Of a DNA stretch of 64,000 bases, positions 51,101 through 61,148 are shown piece after piece. The stretch's first letter is position 1. Every line of letters begins with the position of its first letter. The notes beneath the pieces are model-generated. The model was given only the letters and a program-made list of their open reading frames with translations, was not told where the DNA came from and made no database searches. The position numbers and the translations under genes were made by a program. Source of the stretch: CAKZQX01 sp034436755 (GTDB taxonomy: Bacteria > Chloroflexota > Chloroflexia > Chloroflexales > Chloroflexaceae); assembly GCA_034436755.1 (NCBI GenBank), contig DAOTVB010000110.1, positions 1 through 64,000 of the forward strand. The letters run 5' to 3'.

Positions 51101-51568
51101 CTAATGCGGGTTAGACTTTGACAGGCGCTCAATCTCAGCCATATTAACCCGATATCCCTCCTCCACTGCGATCAGTAACCCATATGTCTCCAGTGACCGA
51201 GCAGCGCGATAGATGTGTCTCTGCATTGCTCCGTCCGGACTGCCCCAGGCACGCGCCAGTTCTACCGTGCTACGCTTTTGGTACCAACAAGAACGTAGCA
51301 GTCGCCAGACATAGCTGCGCGCGGTACGATCCCGCTGGATCGACTGCGCAACTTGTTCGATTCGTTGCACAACGGCTGGTGTAGCCAGCACCTGTTCCAT
51401 GTCCACGCCAATTAGGTTGGCCTGATCCAGCGCTATTGCCAGATCTCGAGCAATGCCATCCAGTTGATCCAGGATGTCCAGGCTGACCTCCACATCCACG
51501 GCACTGTGTGCCTGGAGATAGGCTATCTGCGTACGCAACGTTTGCAGCCGTTCACGGATTTGTATCAT
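51101..51568 (-). CDS. Hypothetical protein with winged-helix-like C-terminus, coupled to a histidine kinase
   Basis: The 155-residue product starts at the ATG at 51568, which overlaps the stop of the kinase gene (ATGA). The N-terminal half is helical and acidic (about 1-80). The C-terminal half (RSYVWRLLRSCWYQKRSTVELARAWGSP and RAARSLETYGLLIAVEEGYRV) looks like a winged helix. No family recognised. Translational coupling suggests that it works with the kinase, possibly as its output or partner. Confidence 0.6.
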   Translation of the reverse strand: MIQIRERLQTLRTQIAYLQAHSAVDVEVSLDILDQLDGIARDLAIALDQANLIGVDMEQVLATPAVVQRIEQVAQSIQRDRTARSYVWRLLRSCWYQKRSTVELARAWGSPDGAMQRHIYRAARSLETYGLLIAVEEGYRVNMAEIERLSKSNPH

Positions 51569-53154
51569 TTCAGAATTGAATCTATCAGTGTAGCCAGCTT
51601 GCGCAAACTCACGGGCTTGCTCAAATAGGCTGTTGCCCCCGCATCCATGCAACGTTCTTCATCACCCGGCATTGCCAGTGCAGTCAGCGCGATAATTGGA
51701 GTTTCGGATATACCCGGCATTGTCCGGATGCGTCGAGTGGCTTCCATGCCGTCTATGCCGGGCATCTGGATGTCCATCAGAATGAGAGCAGGTGTGTCCT
51801 CGGTCACACACTGGAGCACCTCTCCGCCTGTATGGGCCACACTGACCCGGTATCCATGCATACGCAAATAGTCTGTGAGCATCTCGATGGAGGTGTCGTT
51901 ATCATCGGCGATCAGGATGTTATGCGGTGGGTTGACCAGATCATGTACCGGTACAGCACTCTCGTCGATAGAGGTGCTACTGTCATGTGTGGTATTCGAC
52001 TGCAAGGGCAGTGTTACAGTGAAGTGACTTCCCTGGCCGACCTCACTTGTAACCGTGACATTCCCACCGTGCATAGTAGTCAGGCGCTTTACTAATGCCA
52101 GTCCAAGCCCGGTCCCCGTATGGGCACGGTTCAAACCGCTCTCGATCTGCGTAAAGGGTTGAAACAGATGCTCCAGATACTCTGGCGCGATGCCGATTCC
52201 TGTATCCCACACCGTAAAGTGGATCTGATTGTGCGCGGTATCAGTCGTCACTTCCAGGCCAATACTACCGCCTTCTGGCGTAAACTTGACAGCATTGCTC
52301 AACAGGTTGACCAGGATCTGCGTCAGACGGCGTACATCAGCCTGGATTGACTCTTCTACCTGAAGAAACTCGTTGATCCTAATATGCTTCTTCTGGGCTG
52401 CATGCCTGACCATCTGGATGCTGTTATGACAGACCTGTTCAACCAGAATGGTAGTTCGTGATAGTGATTCCTTCCCAGACTCGATTTTTGCCAGATCCAG
52501 GATATCATTGATCAGGGTTAGTAGATGTTGTCCGCTCTCAGCAATAGTTTGTATAGGTGCGCATTGTCTACTGCTCAACGCGCCGTAGATGCCCTCCTGT
52601 AATGCTTCGGAGAGCCCCAGAATTGCATTCAATGGTGTGCGCAGTTCATGGCTCATTGTCGCCAGGAACTCGTCTTTGGCGCGTACCGCGTGCGCCAGTT
52701 CCGCCGTTCGTGTGGCGACCCGTTCCTCCAGTCTGGTCTGCTCTGCATACAGTGCGGCTTCGGCCTGCTTGCGTGCGGTAATGTCGGTAGCAATCCCTCC
52801 GAGCGCAATGATCTGTCCCTGCGCATCGCGGATCGGAAACTTGACCGTAAGATAGGTATGTACTTCATCATCCTGGACAAATGTTTCCTCAAACTCGATT
52901 GCCTCACCTGTGGCAATAACACGCTGGTCATTGGGATTGACCTGAGTGGCAAAGTCAGTATTGGGAAGTAACTCGGCGTCGGTCTTTCCGATGATATCAT
53001 CAGGGGAGAGACCACCAAGTGCCGCCGCGAGTTTGTTCACCAGTAGGTAGCGCCCGTCCAGGTCTTTTGCGAACATTACGGCAGATGAATGGGTAAGGAA
53101 ACCCTGGAAAAATGCGTAGTTTGCTATGTCTACTTCGGTTGCTGTGTTTTCCAT
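51565..53154 (-). CDS. Hybrid sensor histidine kinase (PAS, HisKA, HATPase, receiver)
   Basis: The 529-residue cytoplasmic protein starts MENTATEVDIANYAFFQGFL with GAAGGA upstream. PAS (about 10-130, ends GGIATDITARKQAE), HisKA with FLATMSHELRTPLNAILGL, HATPase_c with ILVNLLSNAVKFTPEGG, WDTGIGI and GTGLGLALVKR, and a C-terminal receiver with phospho-acceptor Asp in ALILMDIQMPG. Longer in-frame starts upstream lack a ribosome-binding site. The overlapping downstream gene is its likely partner; no Hpt protein is seen. Confidence 0.9.
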   Translation of the reverse strand: MENTATEVDIANYAFFQGFLTHSSAVMFAKDLDGRYLLVNKLAAALGGLSPDDIIGKTDAELLPNTDFATQVNPNDQRVIATGEAIEFEETFVQDDEVHTYLTVKFPIRDAQGQIIALGGIATDITARKQAEAALYAEQTRLEERVATRTAELAHAVRAKDEFLATMSHELRTPLNAILGLSEALQEGIYGALSSRQCAPIQTIAESGQHLLTLINDILDLAKIESGKESLSRTTILVEQVCHNSIQMVRHAAQKKHIRINEFLQVEESIQADVRRLTQILVNLLSNAVKFTPEGGSIGLEVTTDTAHNQIHFTVWDTGIGIAPEYLEHLFQPFTQIESGLNRAHTGTGLGLALVKRLTTMHGGNVTVTSEVGQGSHFTVTLPLQSNTTHDSSTSIDESAVPVHDLVNPPHNILIADDNDTSIEMLTDYLRMHGYRVSVAHTGGEVLQCVTEDTPALILMDIQMPGIDGMEATRRIRTMPGISETPIIALTALAMPGDEERCMDAGATAYLSKPVSLRKLATLIDSILK

Positions 53155-53511
53155 GATAATGTCCTTCGGTGAGGAGGCAAAAGAAGCGAATTGACTACGA
53201 ATTTTATTAAAACACAGAATGACTCCGATAACAATGCATCGTGTATGTGACACGCGTGCAAAAAAATACTATCCTGGTCCCGCCACTGTCACGACCGCCT
53301 CCCTGTGGCTATTCTGCGTCGCTGCCGGTTAATGACCTGAAGTCTCTGCAGGAGTGCAGGAAGATTTGTGCCAATGATTCGGTGCGCGGGTATTATTATC
53401 TGAATGTATTCGCATGTACTTGTAGTACATCTTTCACAGGTGCAGCAGCCTGCTCCACCATTAGCATAGTTCACAACCCGGTTTGCTATTCGTGGTTCTT
53501 CTATTCGGATC
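53155..53511. other. Intergenic region between divergent genes
   Basis: About 360 bases between the hybrid kinase and the inverted repeat at 53512. No convincing frame. It should hold the promoters of both divergent genes, but no strong box pair is obvious. Confidence 0.4.
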
Positions 53512-53581
53512 GTAGGGGCGCAGCATTGGCCCGAGAGATATTACCAACCGAACACCTGTCCGGCCAATGCTGCGCCCCTAC
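53512..53581. repeat. Perfect 20-bp inverted repeat (GTAGGGGC element)
   Basis: Arms 53512-53531 (GTAGGGGCGCAGCATTGGCC) and 53562-53581 are perfectly complementary, with a 30-base loop. Related compact palindromes are at 47514-47539 and 54522-54544. Confidence 0.85.
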
Positions 53582-53696
53582 ATCGCGGTACAGCAAAATA
53601 CCTCCCGCCGCCGCGCCGGTTTCGTGGTAAGCTATAACTATCCAAAGCTATCCAACTCTGGTTTTCGCGGACCTGCAACGATGGAGGAACACAGGC

Positions 53697-54308
53697 ATGG
53701 GTGCAGTAACGACCCTCTTTTTCGACCTTGGCGGCGTCTGTCTCAGCAATGGCTGGGATCGGGAGCAGCGGCGGGTGATTACGGACAACTTCGGGCTGAA
53801 CTATGATACCTTTGACCGCCGGCACCGCCAGGTGGTCGATACCCTTGAGCGCGGGCAGTTAACGCTCCACGAGTATCTGCAGTGGACGATGTTTTACGAG
53901 GCCCGCCCCTTCACCATCGACGAAGTGACCAGCGAGATTCTGGCGCTCTCCACGCCCTTCCCGGAGACGCTGGAGCTTGTCACCGCCCTGCGGAAGACCA
54001 ACACCTACCTGCTGGCGACGATCAACAATGAGTCGCGGGAGTTGAACGAGTACCGGATCAGGCAGTTTAACCTGCGCTCGCTCTTTACTGCTTTCTTCAG
54101 CTCCTGCTACTTTGGCATGCTCAAGCCACAGCCGGATCACTACCGCCGGGCGTTAGAGATCACCCAGCGCTCCGTCGAAGAGTGTCTCTACATCGATGAC
54201 CGCCCGATGAATGTCGAGGTGGCGCGTATCCTGGGGATGCACGCGATCCAGTTTATCGACGCAGGCCAGCTTGAAACGGACCTGCGCGCGGCGGGGGTAC
54301 AATTCTGA
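53697..54308 (+). CDS. HAD-superfamily hydrolase (subfamily IA)
   Basis: The 203-residue product has motif I FFDLGGVCLS with the nucleophile Asp, a helical cap, motif II in LLATINNESRE, motif III Lys in FGMLKPQPDHYRRAL and motif IV YIDDRPMNVEVARI. It is a phosphatase or dehalogenase-like enzyme of unknown substrate. GGAGG precedes the ATG. The stop codon's last base is the first base of the 123-bp MITE-like element. Confidence 0.88.
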   Translation: MGAVTTLFFDLGGVCLSNGWDREQRRVITDNFGLNYDTFDRRHRQVVDTLERGQLTLHEYLQWTMFYEARPFTIDEVTSEILALSTPFPETLELVTALRKTNTYLLATINNESRELNEYRIRQFNLRSLFTAFFSSCYFGMLKPQPDHYRRALEITQRSVEECLYIDDRPMNVEVARILGMHAIQFIDAGQLETDLRAAGVQF

Positions 54309-54430
54309 TACCGATTTGTTGTCATAGCCACAGAGGACACCGAGGACGCAGAGATGGTACACGGGAATGGGCTGCTCTGCGCTTCGTGTCCCCATTCCGG
54401 CGCAGTGCTGGTTTGCTGGCAAACTGGTAT
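54308..54430. mobile_element. 123-bp MITE-like element, copy 2
   Basis: It begins ATACCGATTTG and ends CAAACTGGTAT. It is the reverse complement, with few changes, of the element at 48307-48429 and exactly the same length. It starts at the last base of the HAD gene stop codon. Confidence 0.75.
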
Positions 54431-54521
54431 GAGCACCGGGAACGGAAAACCGAGAACAAACTCAGTGTTGGGGTATGCGCCTGTGCGTGTTCGTATCCCT
54501 GTTCGCGGCCGCAGGAGTTTT

Positions 54522-54544
54522 GGGGCAGGCCCCGGGCCTGCCCC
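54522..54544. repeat. Short GC palindrome
   Basis: GGGGCAGGCCC and GGGCCTGCCCC are perfect 11-bp arms around one base. It lies between the MITE-like element and the end of the hypothetical gene, where it could act as a terminator on the minus strand. Confidence 0.6.
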
Positions 54545-54577
54545 TACCGAACCTGGTTCGTTTAACCGGACGGTGCC

Positions 54578-55210
54578 TCAGGCGGCATCGACGGTGCGGT
54601 AGCCCCCGCGCCCACCCGGATTGAAGGCATCGGCCAGCGCGCGAATGACGGCACCGGCAAAATGCACCTCGGTCTGGATCAGATTGGCGAGCACGCGCGG
54701 ATCACGCTCCTCCCACTGCTCCGAGAGGTCGGTAATATTTGTACTCACCAGTTGAATATAGGCCGGCTTCGGGCGCTGCCCGCCGCCATCCCACTGATAA
54801 ATTCGCCGCACCTCCACTGCCGGCGGATCTACCTCGGCGGCTTCCTCCGGATAGAACCGCTGGAAGGCCCGGTGAAACGCCTTCTGGAACAGGCGCACCA
54901 GTTCCGTGTCCTTGTGGTCATGCATGCCGTGCGCACTGACAGTGTAGGTCCAGATCAGATCCAGCGGCTCGGAGTCGATATTGCGATGTTCCGAGCGGAT
55001 CTGGTGCAACGCCGACCAGGTAAAATTCACCTCAACCCAGGGCGGTATATTCTCGGCGGTAAGTGGGTCGGGATGTTCAGGAAACAACTCCACACGATAG
55101 CTGCGATCATGTACGCTGGGCACCACACTCTCGACCAGCGCATGTTCGTGTAAACCGGCAGCCACCCAGGCATCTTCCAGACTTGCTACAAGATCCTCGT
55201 AGGTCAGCAT
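54578..55210 (-). CDS. Hypothetical protein
   Basis: A 210-residue soluble protein. GAGGTG lies eight bases before the ATG, and the frame has the codon pattern of the neighbouring genes. Blocks such as PPWVEVNFTWSALHQIRSEH and PKPAYIQLVSTNITDLSEQW look folded, but I recognise no family. Confidence 0.7.
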   Translation of the reverse strand: MLTYEDLVASLEDAWVAAGLHEHALVESVVPSVHDRSYRVELFPEHPDPLTAENIPPWVEVNFTWSALHQIRSEHRNIDSEPLDLIWTYTVSAHGMHDHKDTELVRLFQKAFHRAFQRFYPEEAAEVDPPAVEVRRIYQWDGGGQRPKPAYIQLVSTNITDLSEQWEERDPRVLANLIQTEVHFAGAVIRALADAFNPGGRGGYRTVDAA

Positions 55211-55405
55211 TGCAACACCTCACCAGATGAAAGAATACTGAAAGGTGAACCGTCACGGTCGTCGGTCAGTCGGGCCGGGCTACTCCTGCCGGCAGTTGAC
55301 CGCATGTTCGGGCACCTTTCATCCAGAGAACTCGCACCATTACAGAATAAAATAGCACTGCCATTATTGTACCGCATATCGCCAAAGCTGCAGCGCTTAT
55401 GTCCA

Positions 55406-55432
55406 CTGGCACTCTCGCCAAATGAGTGCTAA
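55406..55432. promoter_or_regulatory. CIRCE-like element, upstream copy
   Basis: CTGGCACTC-N9-GAGTGCTAA: the right half is perfect and the left has two mismatches to CIRCE. It lies just upstream of the groES -35 box. Confidence 0.65.
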
Positions 55433-55440
55433 AATCCCTC

Positions 55441-55469
55441 TTGACAAATAAGACAGAGTTCGGTACCAT
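55441..55469 (+). promoter_or_regulatory. groESL promoter
   Basis: TTGACA (55441-55446), 17 bases, TACCAT (55464-55469), placed between two CIRCE elements. Confidence 0.7.
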
Positions 55470-55477
55470 ATGGGCGG

Positions 55478-55504
55478 TTAGCACTCGATGGCTGAGAGTG
55501 CTAA
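55478..55504. promoter_or_regulatory. CIRCE operator (HrcA site)
   Basis: A perfect TTAGCACTC-N9-GAGTGCTAA at the expected transcription start of groES. HrcA repression of groESL is well established for this site; hrcA itself is not in the window. Confidence 0.95.
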
Positions 55505-55578
55505 CCGCCCAACTCTATCTGACGATACTCGATGATTAGTGTTGCATGGAATGATGTAAACAAGGAGGTATGTTCGCT

Positions 55579-55884
55579 ATGGCCGCGGACTTCCGCATTC
55601 GTCCACTTGGTGACCGGGTTGTAATCAAGCCCGCCGAACGTGAAGAAAAGACCAAGAGCGGGATCTTCCTGCCCGATACGGCGACCAAAGAGCGCCCCCA
55701 GGAAGGCACTATTCTGGCGGTTGGCGAGGGCCGCCGAGACGACAACGGCAAGCTGGTGCCCATGAGTGTTCAGGTTGGCGACAAAGTGCTCTTTGCGAAG
55801 TATGCGGGTACCGAGTTCAAGGTTGACGACACGGACTATCTGATTCTGGCTGAGAAGGACATCCTGGGCGTTATCCAGGAGTAA
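55579..55884 (+). CDS. groES: Co-chaperonin GroES
   Basis: The 101-residue product starts MAADFRIRPLGDRVVIKPAE. The mobile loop EEKTKSGIFLPDTATKERPQ and the YLILAEKDILGVI ending are typical. The ATG at 55579 is used because GGAGG lies ten bases upstream; an ATG at 55570 is one base from it, which is too close. It forms an operon with groEL. Confidence 0.95.
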   Translation: MAADFRIRPLGDRVVIKPAEREEKTKSGIFLPDTATKERPQEGTILAVGEGRRDDNGKLVPMSVQVGDKVLFAKYAGTEFKVDDTDYLILAEKDILGVIQE

Positions 55885-55973
55885 AAGTACCAGGGTGAGC
55901 CCTGGGTTTAGCTTCCAGTGAAGACTGTATACTTCAACCTTCGTTTCTATAATTGAGGAGGATTTTAAAGCAT

Positions 55974-57638
<1,665 letters not shown>

Positions 57639-57664
57639 TTCCGCCGTTTATAGGGATGAAGAAG

Positions 57665-57690
57665 GTTGGGGCGAACATGTTCGCTCCAAC
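57665..57690 (+). terminator. groESL intrinsic terminator
   Basis: A 13-bp stem with one wobble (57665-57677 with 57678-57690), followed by TTTTTTCTTTTC. Confidence 0.9.
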
Positions 57691-57750
57691 TTTTTTCTTT
57701 TCGTTCGCAGAAATGTTTCGTCCCTACTGTCTCAATGGTATTGTGAAGCG

Positions 57751-58212
57751 CTACCCCGTTGCGTTCCAGGGCAGTCTGTGCGGCGCGTCACAGTAGGCCG
57801 ATTGGGCCACCTGGCGCACCTGTTCCGCAATCGCTTTCAGGGCGGCCTGCTCCTCCATCGACCAGTCGCACACGCCCAGCGCCACCGCAAAGTAGGTTAT
57901 AATCAGCCACTCCTGATGTTCCCAGGTCAGACCCAGCCGATCCAGAACGCACCCGGCCCAGGCAAACTCGTCCGCCACCAGGGACCAGTCGAGGGTAGCC
58001 CCCGCCCGCAGAATATCGTGGAAGCGCTCGGCGGTGAACAGCATATGCTGCGCGTGGAGGGCGGCTTTGTCCGTGGCCCATGCCGGGATATGGACCATCG
58101 GCATGCGCGGCTGCAGCGCTACGGCAACGCGCGGGATGATCTCATCACGGCAGGCGTTCAGGCGCTCCATGACCATTTGTTGTAGCTTGTCTTGGTGTAG
58201 ACTGTCCGGCAT
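57751..58212 (-). CDS. Helical hypothetical protein of the cobalamin-sensor operon
   Basis: A 153-residue, mostly helical, soluble protein (LQQMVMERLNACRDEIIPRVAVA, FAWAGCVLDRLGLTWEHQEWL). GAGGAGCAGAACA before the ATG at 58212 is a good ribosome-binding site, so it overlaps the end of the PAS gene by 68 bases. No family recognised. As the last gene of an operon with two B12-binding proteins and an RsbR-like protein, it is probably part of the same signalling unit. Confidence 0.6.
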   Translation of the reverse strand: MPDSLHQDKLQQMVMERLNACRDEIIPRVAVALQPRMPMVHIPAWATDKAALHAQHMLFTAERFHDILRAGATLDWSLVADEFAWAGCVLDRLGLTWEHQEWLIITYFAVALGVCDWSMEEQAALKAIAEQVRQVAQSAYCDAPHRLPWNATG

Positions 58213-58684
58213 TGTTCTGCTCCTCGGCTTGTAGCAACTGCGTTAACTGGTTGGTCAATACAGACTGCTTTTTGCTCAACTCGCGCACCAGGTTCGTCAA
58301 CTCGCTATTCATTGCCAATACTTCGTGGTAGAGTGCCATCATGTAGGGCGGCTCGCAACCGCACACGATCAGCCAGCCGCCCTGTTCCAGGGGGCCACCG
58401 CGCGCCCTTACCCGCATCGGCACGGTTTGCGGCACATGGAAGAGCAGTTCCCAGGTTTCAACCTGCGTTAGATCGGGTTGGTCGTGGAGATAGTTGAGAA
58501 ACGCCCGGCCCTTGGCCCGGGACATTGTTGTCATCAACTCCAGCAGCGGATGCCCGATGATCTGTTCGCCCAACAACTGCTGCGCGAGTGGATTGGCTTC
58601 CTGCACAATTTCCTGCGAATCACACACCAGAATAATGTCGTAGCTCAATGTTCCCAGGAGTTCGGGGATCGCAGGACTATTCAT
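58145..58684 (-). CDS. PAS-domain protein with C-terminal coiled coil
   Basis: The 179-residue product has one PAS-like domain (about 8-120, LSYDIILVCDSQEIVQEANPLAQQLLG), a predicted coiled coil (about 125-155, LAMNSELTNLVRELSKKQSV) and a disordered tail. It has no enzyme domain, so it would act by protein contacts. Its start overlaps the stop of the upstream B12-binding gene by four bases. Confidence 0.7.
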   Translation of the reverse strand: MNSPAIPELLGTLSYDIILVCDSQEIVQEANPLAQQLLGEQIIGHPLLELMTTMSRAKGRAFLNYLHDQPDLTQVETWELLFHVPQTVPMRVRARGGPLEQGGWLIVCGCEPPYMMALYHEVLAMNSELTNLVRELSKKQSVLTNQLTQLLQAEEQNNAGQSTPRQATTNGHGAPERLP

Positions 58685-59325
58685 ACCAGAACCTCCGTTG
58701 CCAGTTGCACCGCCTCCCGCGCGTTCCGGGCTGTGAAATCGGCCCCCATAGTTTTGTAGAGATCCGGCGTGCGATTGATCGGCTGCCCGCCGACCATGAT
58801 TTTCAACTTCGCACCGATGGGGGCGGCGCGTACGGCCTGGATCAACTCGCGGGCATACGGTACATGGCTATTCAATGTTACCGAAATTGCCAGTAGATCG
58901 GCATCTCTATCCGTCGCCATCCGGATGACATCATCGGGCGGCATATTGGCCCCCAGGTAGTAAACATCCCAGCCTTCCATCTCAAAGAAATCGGAGACCA
59001 TACGAATGCCCAGTTCGTGCAGTTCCCCGCCGATGCAGGTGGCAATCAGCGTCCGCTCGACCGCAGTGTGCGCAAAAACATACCCATAGAGATGAGCCAT
59101 CACGCTCTGGGTAATCGCCGTCGCCAGATGCTCCTGGGCCACGGTCATCTGATTGGTTTCCCACAATCGCCCGACCTCGTGCATGGCTGGTTGAAACACA
59201 TCCAGGTAGAGATCCCGAATGTCGGTTCCCTCCGTCAGCGTTTTCTGGACAACCCGCAACGCATGCCGCCGATCCCCCTGCTTCAGCGCTTCCAGATAAT
59301 CTTCATACACGGAATGAAGTGTCAT
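58681..59325 (-). CDS. CarH-like cobalamin-binding protein without DNA-binding domain (second copy)
   Basis: The 214-residue product has the two domains of B12 photoreceptors. A four-helix cap (about 5-88) carries the W-x9-EH motif (Trp55, Glu65, His66 in LWETNQMTVAQEHL), and a Rossmann B12-binding domain carries GGELHELGIRM with lower-ligand His103, then VYYLGANMPPDDV and VGGQPINRTPDL. In CarH the cap binds adenosylcobalamin and senses light. The MerR-type DNA-binding domain of CarH is absent. It overlaps both neighbouring genes by four bases. Confidence 0.85.
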   Translation of the reverse strand: MTLHSVYEDYLEALKQGDRRHALRVVQKTLTEGTDIRDLYLDVFQPAMHEVGRLWETNQMTVAQEHLATAITQSVMAHLYGYVFAHTAVERTLIATCIGGELHELGIRMVSDFFEMEGWDVYYLGANMPPDDVIRMATDRDADLLAISVTLNSHVPYARELIQAVRAAPIGAKLKIMVGGQPINRTPDLYKTMGADFTARNAREAVQLATEVLV

Positions 59326-60155
59326 AATGTGACCTCTTTCATTTTGCGCAACACGTACGCAACTGCATGTTGCACATCACTATGCACGGTGATAAAATCA
59401 AACAAGTTAAGGCCAAGATGGACCAGTGTCTGCGCAATTTCAGGATTGATTCCCACCAGGATCGGCTGCGCGCCAAGCAACCGTAGCATCTGGGCCATAT
59501 CGATCAGATGTCGGGCAACCGCCGTGTCAACCATGGCGATCCCGCTCACATCCAGAATGACATAGCGCGCCCGGCCGGCGCTGACCCGCTGGAGCAGTTC
59601 CCCGGCAATCGCGTTGGCGCGGTGGCTGTCAATCTGGCCGACAAGGGGGAGCAGCAACACCCCCTCCCAGAGCGGTACGGCCGGTGCGGTTAAATCGTGA
59701 ATGGTCTTGAGGAGCCGTTGCTGTTCGTGCAGCGTCTGCTGCAGGATGCGGTTCTGGCGGCGCTGCTCGCGCTGGGATTCGGCCAGTTCGGAGGTCAACT
59801 GCAGCAGTTCCTGCTGCATCTCGGTGGTCTCGCCCGGCTCAACCTGGCCGATGACCACAATACATCCGTTGTCACTGTAGCCGTGGAAATTTGCAACCGT
59901 ATACCGGGCCGCTGTTCCCAACGTCAGTTCCCAGGGGAGCGTCGGTTCCTGGCTGGACGAGCGGCGGGCCACTTCCAGGAAGAGTTCCCCCTTGTGGCCG
60001 GCCTCAGGCGTGAGCAGGGCCGCGAAGGGCCGGCCTTCCAGCGGCATGTCGCTCCAGCGCTGGGCGGCGGGATTGGCATAGCCAATGATACCACCATGAT
60101 CACAGGAGACCACCAGTTCCGTGAGATGGTTGCAGAGCGTGATGTTGATATCCAT
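59322..60155 (-). CDS. PAS-STAS protein, RsbR-like
   Basis: The 277-residue product has an N-terminal PAS-like domain (about 1-105), a coiled coil (about 110-150, rich in Gln/Glu/Arg) and a C-terminal STAS domain (about 160-265) with YVILDVSGIAMVDTAVARHLIDM. In RsbR proteins the equivalent of the Ser in DVSGIAMVD is a phosphorylated Thr or Ser. RsbR proteins form the stressosome with RsbS and the kinase RsbT; neither is seen here. It lies between two cobalamin-binding proteins in one operon. Confidence 0.8.
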   Translation of the reverse strand: MDINITLCNHLTELVVSCDHGGIIGYANPAAQRWSDMPLEGRPFAALLTPEAGHKGELFLEVARRSSSQEPTLPWELTLGTAARYTVANFHGYSDNGCIVVIGQVEPGETTEMQQELLQLTSELAESQREQRRQNRILQQTLHEQQRLLKTIHDLTAPAVPLWEGVLLLPLVGQIDSHRANAIAGELLQRVSAGRARYVILDVSGIAMVDTAVARHLIDMAQMLRLLGAQPILVGINPEIAQTLVHLGLNLFDFITVHSDVQHAVAYVLRKMKEVTL

Positions 60156-60279
60156 ACGTGCGTTCTTTCATCTTCAATAACGTAATGGTAGCATAATTGC
60201 GTTACCGGAAAGATACCAGAACGATGCGGAAAGAGCAGCACAAAGGGGCATTCACGGGGGAAGGGTAGAACGTCTGGTG

Positions 60280-60984
60280 CTAATTTGTGCGTAGTCCGGC
60301 CATAACTTCCGGTCCAAAAACCTGCACGGCGTTGCCGGCATTGGTGGCAGTAAAATCGGCTCCCAGAGCGGAGTAGAGATCGGGGGTGCGATTGAAGGGC
60401 TGGCCGCCAATAAGGATTTTGACATACGGCCCCAGCGCGGAGAGACGTATGGCGCGGATTAGCTCGCCGGCGCGGACCAGGTTGCTGATTGTGGTAACAG
60501 AGAGCGCCAGCAGATCGGCCTTCTGGGCGTTGACCATCCGCACCACATCCCGGGTTGGTACATTGGCCCCAAGATAGAAGACCTCCCAGCCTTCCATCTC
60601 AAAGAAATCGGCAACCATGCGCAATCCCAGTTCATGCTGCTCGCCGCCGACGCATGCGGCAACCAGCGTGCGGCCCAGGGCCGAGACCACCATCCGCCCC
60701 GGCGTTGGTCGCCCAAAGATCTGGGAGTGAACCTGTGCCATAACCCGTTGCGTGGTCGCCGTCGCCAGATGTTCCTGCGCTACGGTCAACTGGTTGGTTT
60801 CCCAGAGCCGCCCAACCTCGTACATGGCGGGCTGAAAGACTTCCAGGTAGAGCTCGCGCATATCAAGACCCTGGCCCAATGCGGCCCGGGCGATCTGGAG
60901 TGCCTGCTGGTTACTGCCATGCTGTAGTGCTGAGAGATAATCCTGGTATGCCTTTTGCGGTATCAGAAAATTTTTCTCAGTCAT
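60280..60984 (-). CDS. CarH-like cobalamin-binding protein without DNA-binding domain (first copy)
   Basis: The 234-residue product is a paralogue of the protein at 58681-59325. It has W-x9-EH (Trp61, Glu71, His72) in the helical cap, GGEQHELGLRM with His117 as lower cobalamin ligand, FYLGANVPTRDVV and IGGQPFNRTPDLY. It is the first gene of the sensor operon. The 124 bases after it are non-coding. No clear ribosome-binding site precedes its ATG. Confidence 0.85.
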   Translation of the reverse strand: MTEKNFLIPQKAYQDYLSALQHGSNQQALQIARAALGQGLDMRELYLEVFQPAMYEVGRLWETNQLTVAQEHLATATTQRVMAQVHSQIFGRPTPGRMVVSALGRTLVAACVGGEQHELGLRMVADFFEMEGWEVFYLGANVPTRDVVRMVNAQKADLLALSVTTISNLVRAGELIRAIRLSALGPYVKILIGGQPFNRTPDLYSALGADFTATNAGNAVQVFGPEVMAGLRTN

Positions 60985-61148
60985 GGTTTATTTCACATAT
61001 ACGTATAAGGTGGAAAGGTTTCAGTGCAACGATGTAGTTAGTTATAAGGTAGTCTACCAGGAGTGGCTGTAATTTCTATGTACACTATCATAACACAGCC
61101 TGACAAAACATTCAAAGATCGAATATTGAGGGTTCAACTTTTTGTTAC

